Shown: positions 7,201-12,554 of the stretch, piece by piece
How the letters are laid out: the number at the start of each line of letters is the position of its first letter
Position numbering within the stretch: the stretch's first letter is position 1
Source: Spirochaetaceae bacterium UBA1306
Lineage (GTDB): Bacteria; Spirochaetota; Spirochaetia; Treponematales; Rectinemataceae
Assembly: GCA_002307245.1 (NCBI GenBank)
Contig: DBTW01000153.1
Location: 1-12,554 of the forward strand
DNA: 12,554 nucleotides
Direction: 5' to 3'
The notes under the pieces: model-generated
Told to the model about the DNA's origin: nothing
The model's input: the letters and a program-made list of their open reading frames with translations, nothing else
Databases searched by the model: none
Position numbers and translations under genes: made by a program

Positions 7201-7910
7201 GGCTTGGCCCTTCGCTCCGCGCTAGCCCGCACCGAGGGCACGACCGTCTCGGCGGGGGCGTCGGCGGCCGAGGAAGCGCGCCGCTCGGTGCCGTCCCAGG
7301 CGGGCCGGTTCTTGTTGATCATGAGGATGAGGGCGTTGACCTGGCCCTCGAGCCGCAGGAGGTAGTTGTTGGCCTTGGAGACGAGGTAGTTGTAGAAGAT
7401 AGTGGCGATGACGGCCACGATGATGCCGGACACGGTGTTGATCAGTGCCTCTGACAGGCCTCCCGCCAGGATCGAGGGATCGCTGACGGCGCCGAATTTA
7501 CCGAGCACGCCCAGGGACTTCATCGTGCCGGTGACCGTGCCGAGGAGGCCGATGAGGGGGGCGATGTTGGAGATGGTCCCGAGCGGCACGATGTTCTTCT
7601 CGAGGCGGGGGGCTTCCTGGGCGGCGGCGTCCTCGAGCATCTCCTTCTGGATGGTGCGCGGGTAGTCGCGGTTCTCGATGCCGGTCCGCATTAGGGAAGC
7701 GAAGGGCGACAGGTTCTGGTCGCAGATGGCGAGGGCCTCGTCGATATGGCCCTTCTCTATGGCGAGCTTGATGCGGTCGTAGAGCTTGGTCTCGTCGACC
7801 GCGATCCTCTTGAAGTAGATGAGCCTCTCGATGATGATTGCAATGACGAAGGCGGATATGGCCACCAGGATCCATAGGATAACGCCGCCCTGCCTCAGGA
7901 ATTCGAGCAT
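7197..7910 (-). CDS. exbB: Biopolymer transport protein ExbB (MotA/TolQ/ExbB proton channel)
   Basis: 237 residues from ATG 7908-7910. Three membrane segments lie at about 8-30, 107-133 and 154-178. The family core GTISNIAPLIGLLGTVTGTM (111-130) is present, followed by the helix GLSEALINTVSGIIVAVIAT (151-170). Together with ExbD it forms the inner-membrane channel that uses the proton gradient to drive TonB. The chosen start has GGAGG 4 nt upstream; the frame stays open further upstream, but that extension (Arg/Gly-rich, no membrane segment) is unlike the family. The last 35 residues form a soluble Arg/Ala-rich cytoplasmic tail (WDGTERRASS...). First gene of the exbB-exbD-tonB operon, divergent from the TPR gene. 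Confidence 0.95.
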   Translation of the reverse strand: MLEFLRQGGVILWILVAISAFVIAIIIERLIYFKRIAVDETKLYDRIKLAIEKGHIDEALAICDQNLSPFASLMRTGIENRDYPRTIQKEMLEDAAAQEAPRLEKNIVPLGTISNIAPLIGLLGTVTGTMKSLGVLGKFGAVSDPSILAGGLSEALINTVSGIIVAVIATIFYNYLVSKANNYLLRLEGQVNALILMINKNRPAWDGTERRASSAADAPAETVVPSVRASAERRAKP

Positions 7911-7914
7911 GATG

Positions 7915-7919
7915 CCTCC
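7915..7919 (-). promoter_or_regulatory. Ribosome binding site deciding the exbB start
   Basis: GGAGG on the minus strand, 4 nt from ATG 7910. It supports the shorter ExbB over an open-frame extension reaching back to 8033. Confidence 0.75.
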
Positions 7920-7949
7920 GGTTACGCATATCGCATCGCGCGGTCTTGC

Positions 7950-7955
7950 ATCATA
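7950..7955 (-). promoter_or_regulatory. Candidate -10 box for exbB-exbD-tonB
   Basis: TATGAT on the minus strand, 39 nt before ATG 7910. The hexamer 17 bp upstream is a poor -35 match (TTCCCC). It mirrors an identical TATGAT on the plus strand at 8034-8039, so the two divergent units may use similar promoters. Confidence 0.35.
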
Positions 7956-8033
7956 TAAGGTATCTCGCCGAGGGGAAGGCGACAAGCAGGTTCCGCGGCG
8001 GCCGCCCTTGCCCCTTTCGCGCTTTCCGGTCAA

Positions 8034-8039
8034 TATGAT
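8034..8039 (+). promoter_or_regulatory. Candidate -10 box for the TPR-purU unit
   Basis: TATGAT 31 nt before ATG 8071, which would give a leader of about 25 nt containing the GGAGG site. No convincing -35 is present in the GC-rich sequence upstream. Two in-frame ATG codons (8035, 8038) overlap this box but lack a ribosome binding site. Confidence 0.35.
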
Positions 8040-8055
8040 GGCTACAGTATACCTC

Positions 8056-8060
8056 GGAGG
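8056..8060 (+). promoter_or_regulatory. Ribosome binding site deciding the TPR protein start
   Basis: GGAGG, 10 nt upstream of ATG 8071. It selects this start over earlier in-frame starts and gives a protein that begins directly with a signal peptide. Confidence 0.65.
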
Positions 8061-8070
8061 TCAGGATCAC

Positions 8071-8820
8071 ATGCGCCGTACTATCGCTGCACTCGCAGTC
8101 CTCCTCGCGGCAGGCGCCCTGCCCGCGATAGCCCAGGACGGGACCGATCCGCAGGCAGCCGCCCCTGCCGCGGCCGCCCCGGCGGCCCCGCAGCCGGCCT
8201 CGGCGGCTCCCGGCGCCGCGAAGCTCGACGCCCTCCTCATCTACAGGCAGGGCCGCGACCTCGAGACAGCCGGCAAGGCCGCAGACGCCCAGGCCAAGTT
8301 CGCTCAGGCGGTGGGCGTCTGCGACCAGGAGCTGGCCACGGACTCGCATAGACTCGAGGCCTACGTGGTCAAGTGCTGGAGCCTCTTCCGCCTCAATCGC
8401 CACTCCGAGGTCATCTCCACCGGCCAGGCCGGCCTCCGCGTCGCCTTCGACGCGCGTATCTCCGAGGTAATGGGCGAGTCCTACTACTTCCTCGGGCAGA
8501 TGGACAACAGCCTCAAGTACCTCCAGAAGTACATCGAGGTCGCCGGCGATACCGGGGACCGCGGCCCGACGGCCCTCTTCTTCATGGGCGAGGCCTACCT
8601 AAGGCTCAAGAAGTACTCCCATGCCGATATCGCCTACTCGGCGGCCGTCGCCAGGGAACCCGGCATGCCGCGCTGGTGGTTCCGCCTCGGCGTCGCCTGC
8701 GAGTCCCAGGGCGATTGGAAGCGAGCCGCCGACGCCTACGCGAAGGCCCTCGCCCTCAGCCCCTCCTTGCAGGAAGCCAAGGACGGCCAGGCGCGGGCCA
8801 AGGCCAAGCTGACGCAATAA
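8071..8820 (+). CDS. Secreted TPR-repeat protein
   Basis: 249 residues. A clear signal peptide (MRR, hydrophobic 5-18) ends in AIA at 19-21, then Gln22. Residues 27-50 are a low-complexity Ala/Pro linker. Residues 52-245 are helical TPR-like repeats: AGKAADAQAKFAQAVGVC, ESYYFLGQMDNSLKYLQKYI, FFMGEAYLRLKKYSHADIAY and LGVACESQGDWKRAADAYAK carry the usual small and aromatic positions. It is therefore predicted to be a periplasmic protein-binding scaffold without catalytic motifs. It is divergently transcribed from exbB-exbD-tonB across 160 bp. TPR proteins accompany Exb/Ton systems in some bacteria, so a periplasmic accessory role is an inference. purU starts 2 nt after its stop, which implies one transcript. 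The frame stays open upstream of 8071, but that part is read from the promoter region. Confidence 0.85.
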   Translation: MRRTIAALAVLLAAGALPAIAQDGTDPQAAAPAAAAPAAPQPASAAPGAAKLDALLIYRQGRDLETAGKAADAQAKFAQAVGVCDQELATDSHRLEAYVVKCWSLFRLNRHSEVISTGQAGLRVAFDARISEVMGESYYFLGQMDNSLKYLQKYIEVAGDTGDRGPTALFFMGEAYLRLKKYSHADIAYSAAVAREPGMPRWWFRLGVACESQGDWKRAADAYAKALALSPSLQEAKDGQARAKAKLTQ

Positions 8821-8822
8821 CC

Positions 8823-9671
8823 ATGCCGAAAAGCTATCTACTCAAGGTCGTCTGCCCCGACCAGAGCGGCCTCATAGCCGCGGTCGCGCGATCGATAGCC
8901 GAGTCGGGCGGCAACATACTCCACCTAAGCCAATACACCGCGGTGGACATCGGCGCCTTCTTCATGAAGACCCAGTTCGAGACCCAGGAGGGCTTCGACG
9001 TCGGGGCCTTCGAGGCCTCCTTCTCCAGCCTCGCGGAAGGCCTCTGCATGGAATGGAAGCTCCTCGACAAGTCGCGCCGCCAACGGGTCGCGATCCTCGT
9101 CAGCAAGACCCACCACTGCCTCTACGAGCTCCTCCTCAAGCACCAGGACGGAGAGCTCGACTGCGACATCCCGGTCATCGTCTCGAACCATCCCGACCTC
9201 GCCTCGGTCGCCACGCAGTTCCACGTGCCCTTCTACCAGGTCGACCCGGGAAAGGGCAAGGACGCCTACGAGGCCGACCTCGAGGCGATACTGAAGGAAT
9301 ACGGGATCGACCTCGTGGTCCTCGCGCGCTACATGCAGGTCCTCTCCGGCGACTTCGTGTCGCGCTGGGAGCGAAAGATCATCAATATCCACCACGGCTT
9401 CCTCCCGGCCTTCCAGGGCGCCAAGCCCTACCACCAGGCCTGGGCCAAGGGCGTCAAGATGATCGGCGCGACGGCCCACTTCGTGAGCGACGTGCTGGAC
9501 CAGGGGCCGATCATCTCGCAGGACGTGCTCAGGGTCGCCGACACGCGCTCCGTCTCCGAGTTCATCCGCATGGGCAAGGATGTCGAGCGCAAGGTGCTCT
9601 ACGAGGCCCTGAGGCTCTACCTGGACAATTCGGTCTTCGTCCGCGAGGGCAGGACCTTCATCATCCAATAG
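8823..9671 (+). CDS. purU: Formyltetrahydrofolate deformylase
   Basis: 282 residues, normal PurU length. It hydrolyses 10-formyltetrahydrofolate to tetrahydrofolate and formate in the cytoplasm, supplying formate (for example for PurT) and balancing one-carbon pools. The N-terminal ACT domain (about 4-80) has CPDQSGLIAAVARSIAESGG. The catalytic domain (about 87-282) has VAILVSKTHHCLYELL, IVSNHPD and INIHHGFLPAFQGAKPYHQA. Asn188, His190 and Asp226 (in LDQGP) keep the spacing of the Asn-His-Asp triad of the PurN/formyltransferase family (2 and 36 residues). ATG 8823 is 2 nt after the TPR gene stop and has no convincing Shine-Dalgarno sequence, so translation is probably coupled to the TPR gene. 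Confidence 0.96.
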   Translation: MPKSYLLKVVCPDQSGLIAAVARSIAESGGNILHLSQYTAVDIGAFFMKTQFETQEGFDVGAFEASFSSLAEGLCMEWKLLDKSRRQRVAILVSKTHHCLYELLLKHQDGELDCDIPVIVSNHPDLASVATQFHVPFYQVDPGKGKDAYEADLEAILKEYGIDLVVLARYMQVLSGDFVSRWERKIINIHHGFLPAFQGAKPYHQAWAKGVKMIGATAHFVSDVLDQGPIISQDVLRVADTRSVSEFIRMGKDVERKVLYEALRLYLDNSVFVREGRTFIIQ

Positions 9672-9708
9672 CGGCCGGGTCGCGACAGGCGACTCGCGGA
9701 GGCAAGGC

Positions 9709-11217
9709 ATGGCAAGGAAGGCAAGGCTTCCCAGGGGAGAGCCCGAGTCGCAGGGCATAAGCTCGAGGGCAATCCTCGGCTTCGCGAGGGCGGCAGACGA
9801 GGAGCTCGACAGCCTCCACGGCTTCATGCTCCTGCGGCACGGCATAGTGGTCGCCGAGGGCGCCTGGAAGCCCTTCAGGCTCGACTCGCCCCACATGCTC
9901 TTCTCCCTCTCGAAGAGCTTCACATCGACGGCGGTCGGCCTGGCCGTAGCCGAGGGCCGCCTCTCGGTCGACGATACGCTGATTTCCCTCTTCCCCGACA
10001 AGGCGCCGGCCCACGCCTCTCCGAACCTCGCCGCGATGAAGGTGCGGCACCTCCTCTCCATGAACACGGGCCACGGCCAGGATACGACCGACCGGATCAT
10101 GCGGCATCGCGACCCCGTGCGCGCCTTCCTCGAGCTGCCGGTCGAGCACGAGCCGGGCACGCATTTCGTCTACAACTCGGGCGCGAGCTTCGTGCTCTCC
10201 GCCCTCGTCCAGCGGCTCGCGGGCAAGCGCCTGTCGAGCTTCCTCGGGCCGCGCCTCTTCGACAGGATCGGCATCGTGGGGGCGCGCTGGGACCGGCATC
10301 CCTGCGGCGTGGACTTCGGCGGCTGGGGCCTCAAGGTCGGGCTCGAGGACGTCGCGCGCTTCGGCCAGCTCTACCTGCAGAAGGGCGTCTGGAAGGGCGA
10401 GCGCGTCCTGCCGGAAGCCTGGGTCGCGGCGGCGAGCTCGAGGCAGTCCGACAACGCCGATCCCGCCAAGCCCGACCCTGCGTCCGATTGGCAGCAGGGC
10501 TACGGCTACCAGTTCTGGCGCTGCGGGCACGGCGCCTATCGGGGCGATGGCGCCTTCGGGCAGTTCTGCGTCGTGATGCCCGAGGAGGACGCGGTCCTCT
10601 CGGCGTTCTCCGGGCTGTCGGACATGCAGGCCGTCCTTAATCTCGCCTGGGAGCGCCTACTGCCCGGCATGTCGGGGTCCGCGCTTCCCGCCGACCCCGA
10701 GGCCGCGGCCGAGCTGCGCGGCTTCGTCGCCGGCCTGGCCCTCCGCCCGCCCAAGGCCTCCTCGGGCAGCGGCGGCGCCGCGCTCGGGGCGGCGGGTTCG
10801 CGCGCGGGCAAGTACCGCTTCGAGGGCAACTGGGCGGGCCTCGACATGCTGGGCTTCGACTTCGGGCCCGAGGCCCTGGAGCTCAGCTATCGCATAACGC
10901 GCAAGCAGGCGAAGGGCAACGGCCTCGACGGCCCCCTCGAGCCGCCCAAGGGCTCCGGGAACCGCAAGCTGCGCGTCGGCTACGGCGAGTGGATCGACGG
11001 CGTCTCCTGGATGGACGGCAGCGGCCCGAGGAAGGCCGCGTGCGCGGGGGCCTGGACCGGCCCCGACACCTTCGAGATGAAGCTCTTCAACCGCGAGACG
11101 CCCTTCGTCCTGACGATCGCCTATACCTTCGACGGCGCCGAGCTCCGCGTCGAGGTTCGGCAGAACGTGAACATGGGGCCGACCGAGTTCCCGGCCATTA
11201 CGGGCATCGCGCGTTAG
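9709..11217 (+). CDS. Class-C beta-lactamase-like serine hydrolase
   Basis: 502 residues, no signal peptide, probably cytoplasmic. The catalytic domain (about 10-320) belongs to the penicillin-binding-protein/beta-lactamase superfamily. Ser66-x-x-Lys69 lies in LFSLSKSFTSTAVGLA, followed by VRHLLSMNTGHG (112-123) and Tyr155 in FVYNSGAS (153-160), the usual second-motif position. DGAFGQFCVVMPEED (280-294) stands in place of the HxG/KTG element. Residues about 370-502 form a beta-rich C-terminal domain with GYGEWIDG, GAWTGPDTFEMKL and ETPFVLTIAYTFDG, seen in a broad family of uncharacterised serine hydrolases. Substrate unknown; esterase or D-amino-acid amidase/peptidase activity is more likely than antibiotic resistance, since it is not exported. 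GGAGG at 9698-9702, 6 nt before the ATG, fixes the start. It lies 37 nt after purU on the same strand and ends 19 nt from the convergent proB. Confidence 0.9.
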   Translation: MARKARLPRGEPESQGISSRAILGFARAADEELDSLHGFMLLRHGIVVAEGAWKPFRLDSPHMLFSLSKSFTSTAVGLAVAEGRLSVDDTLISLFPDKAPAHASPNLAAMKVRHLLSMNTGHGQDTTDRIMRHRDPVRAFLELPVEHEPGTHFVYNSGASFVLSALVQRLAGKRLSSFLGPRLFDRIGIVGARWDRHPCGVDFGGWGLKVGLEDVARFGQLYLQKGVWKGERVLPEAWVAAASSRQSDNADPAKPDPASDWQQGYGYQFWRCGHGAYRGDGAFGQFCVVMPEEDAVLSAFSGLSDMQAVLNLAWERLLPGMSGSALPADPEAAAELRGFVAGLALRPPKASSGSGGAALGAAGSRAGKYRFEGNWAGLDMLGFDFGPEALELSYRITRKQAKGNGLDGPLEPPKGSGNRKLRVGYGEWIDGVSWMDGSGPRKAACAGAWTGPDTFEMKLFNRETPFVLTIAYTFDGAELRVEVRQNVNMGPTEFPAITGIAR

Positions 11218-11236
11218 GAGGCCGTCCGCCCGCGGC

Positions 11237-12460
11237 TCATTCCCCCAGGAACACCGTCTCCTCCGGGCGGGCGACGAGCTTGGGGGCCTCGGCCCCGAGG
11301 ATTGCTTCCAGCTCCTCTGACTTCCGGCCCTTAGCCAGCTCGAGCTCCTCCGACGAGAGGCTCGTGACCAGCTTGGCCTCGCCCGGCCGCGAGCGCGCGA
11401 GTCGCACGGCGACTACGGCCCCGCGCTCGAAGCGGCCCTCGACGGCCGTAACGCCGCGGGGCAGGAGGGAACGCCGGTCCCTGATGGCGGCCAAGGCGCC
11501 CTCGTCCACCACCACGGCGCCCTGCGCGCGGGAGTTCTTGATCCAACGCTCGCGGTTCTTGAGGCCGTGGGAGGCGTCGAACAGGGTGCCGACGACCTCG
11601 CCGGACAGGATCCGCGAGATGACCCGCCTTTCCCGGCCCTCGGCTATCACCACCTTGCAGCCCGCGTCCCGAGCGATGGCCACGGCCTTCAGCTTCGCGG
11701 CCATGCCGCCGGTGGAGAACTCCGAGCCCTTGCCGCCCGCGGCGGCGACGATCTCCTGAGTCAGGTCGCGCACGTAGGGGATGGGCCTCGCCTCGGGATT
11801 CTCCCGCGGGTCGGCGTCGTACAACGCGTCGACGTCCGATAGGATGAGGAGGAGCTCGGCGTCGACCTTGCTCGCGATGTAGGCCGAGAGCTGGTCATTG
11901 TCCCCAAAGGCGTTGCCGATCTCGGCCGTCGAGACCACGTCGTTCTCGTTGAAGACCGGCACGGCCCCCGACTCGAGGAGGGCCTCCACGGTGGCACGCA
12001 GGTTTAGGTAGGCCGAGCGGTTATCCCACTCGTCGCGGGTCACGAGGATCTGGGCGGGCGTGAGGCCGAAGACCCCGAAGGCGCGCCGGTACTCGTCCAT
12101 GAGGGCTATCTGGCCGATGGCCGCGCAGGCCTGGCGCATACGCAGCTCGGTGACGCGGCGCGCCAGGCCGAGCTCGCGCGCCCCCATGCCTATGGCCCCC
12201 GAGGTGACGACGATGAGCTGCTTGCCGGCGCGGGCCAAGTCCGAGATCTGCGCGGCCACCCGATGCAGGTACTCGACGTCCACCCCGCCCTCGTCCCGGC
12301 CCGCCCTCGCGCCGCAGAGCCGCCCGGGAGCGTCCTTCCGGCGCATGATCGTGTTCGTGCCGATCTTGACCACGATGCGGTTGACCCCGGCGAGGGAGGC
12401 CCTCGCCTCCTCGGCCCCCTCCGGCCCCGAGGCGCCGCCCGATGCGGCATCACGCTCCAT
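11237..12460 (-). CDS. proB: Glutamate 5-kinase
   Basis: 407 residues. It phosphorylates L-glutamate to gamma-glutamyl phosphate, the first step of proline synthesis; ProA then reduces the product. The amino-acid-kinase domain (about 26-290) shows VVKIGTNT (30-37, Lys32), VVTSGAIGMG (84-93), PVFNENDVVST (168-178), FGDNDQLSA (185-193), ILSDVDALYDADP (206-218) and STGGMAAKL (249-257). The C-terminal PUA domain (about 313-405) has VVDEGALAAI and SLLPRGVTAVEGRF, as in the long (E. coli-like) ProB form. It exceeds the 367 residues of E. coli ProB because of a 25-residue Ala/Gly/Glu-rich N-terminus and an extra segment (about 40-58) after the nucleotide-binding loop. The start overlaps the proA stop by 11 bp, with GAGG 9 nt upstream; a later start inside the N-terminal extension cannot be excluded. 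Confidence 0.96.
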   Translation of the reverse strand: MERDAASGGASGPEGAEEARASLAGVNRIVVKIGTNTIMRRKDAPGRLCGARAGRDEGGVDVEYLHRVAAQISDLARAGKQLIVVTSGAIGMGARELGLARRVTELRMRQACAAIGQIALMDEYRRAFGVFGLTPAQILVTRDEWDNRSAYLNLRATVEALLESGAVPVFNENDVVSTAEIGNAFGDNDQLSAYIASKVDAELLLILSDVDALYDADPRENPEARPIPYVRDLTQEIVAAAGGKGSEFSTGGMAAKLKAVAIARDAGCKVVIAEGRERRVISRILSGEVVGTLFDASHGLKNRERWIKNSRAQGAVVVDEGALAAIRDRRSLLPRGVTAVEGRFERGAVVAVRLARSRPGEAKLVTSLSSEELELAKGRKSEELEAILGAEAPKLVARPEETVFLGE

Positions 12461-12554
12461 CGCCCAGGTCCTCGTGCTTGAATTTCCGGGCCCCCGAGGC
12501 GTAGTCGGCGACGACCTGCCCGGAGCCCTCGAGCTTCCATTTGTAGGTGCAAAG
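12450..12554 (-). CDS. proA: Gamma-glutamyl phosphate reductase, C-terminal fragment (5' end beyond window)
   Basis: The last 34 codons and TGA stop (12450-12452) of a gene entering from the right edge. The visible start LCTYKWKLEGSGQVVA aligns with the conserved ProA end, which in E. coli reads LTTYKWIGIGDYTIRA from memory. It is followed by an 18-residue tail (DYASGARKFKHEDLGDGA). ProA is the NADPH-dependent enzyme acting directly after ProB. The overlap with proB (11 bp) and the shared pathway strongly support the call, although only the tail is visible. Gene order is proA then proB, the reverse of the E. coli proBA operon. Confidence 0.82.
   Translation of the reverse strand, partial: LCTYKWKLEGSGQVVADYASGARKFKHEDLGDGA

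Noticed and set aside
8925..10160. Minus-strand open frame of 411 codons across purU and the serine hydrolase
   Set aside because: It spans two well-supported plus-strand genes and their gap, with no domain signal of its own.
9709..11217. Serine hydrolase as an antibiotic-resistance beta-lactamase
   Set aside because: It has SxxK and a Tyr motif but no signal peptide, no clear KTG motif and an added C-terminal domain typical of general serine hydrolases; resistance is not supported.
11226..11270. CCGCCCG at 11226-11232 paired with CGGGCGG at 11264-11270 as a two-way terminator
   Set aside because: The stem is 7 bp with a 31-nt loop, lies partly inside proB and has no T run on either side; GC-rich coding DNA gives such matches often.

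Overview
The window is a GC-rich, densely coded bacterial segment with two groups of minus-strand genes flanking a plus-strand group. The organism is Gram-negative (diderm): the window holds an ExbB/ExbD/TonB set, a probable outer-membrane beta-barrel, a lipoprotein and periplasmic TPR proteins. I infer a GC-rich spirochaete, possibly of the Treponema/Spirochaeta lineage. The grounds are the loose lipobox (AASSC), the style of the TonB, TPR and Ig-like proteins, and the form of the ProA/ProB pair. This is inference, not proof; no rRNA or other phylogenetic marker is present.

Left part (1-5362, minus strand). A two-gene transcription unit starts at 5362. The first gene encodes a 694-residue exported protein that appears to join an 8-stranded outer-membrane beta-barrel, a beta-sandwich region, a transglutaminase-like Cys/His domain and C-terminal TPRs. 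Its end overlaps the start of a large lipoprotein gene. That lipoprotein has a Big_5-like N-terminal domain followed by at least nine complete tandem Ig/PKD-like repeats of two classes, and runs off the left edge of the window. The pair looks like a cell-surface system: an outer-membrane-anchored enzyme-like protein made together with a long, repetitive, stalk-like lipoprotein. It is the least ordinary part of the window.

Between 5363 and 5653 lies an AT-rich non-coding region, 30% GC by hand count over 5421-5540. It holds candidate -10 boxes, a degenerate direct repeat and a 10-bp inverted repeat.

Middle part (5654-7910, minus strand). A tight exbB-exbD-tonB operon has ATGA stop/start overlaps at both junctions and encodes a proton-motive-force energy transducer of the inner membrane. 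No TonB-dependent receptor is encoded beside it. A 160-bp divergent promoter region (7911-8070) separates it from the plus-strand genes.

Right part (8071-12554). Plus-strand genes encode a secreted TPR protein, formyltetrahydrofolate deformylase (purU, starting 2 nt after the TPR stop) and a cytoplasmic class-C-beta-lactamase-like serine hydrolase. Converging on these from the right edge is a proA-proB proline-biosynthesis pair on the minus strand; only the last 34 residues of ProA are in the window. No rRNA, tRNA, CRISPR array, insertion sequence or phage gene was seen.
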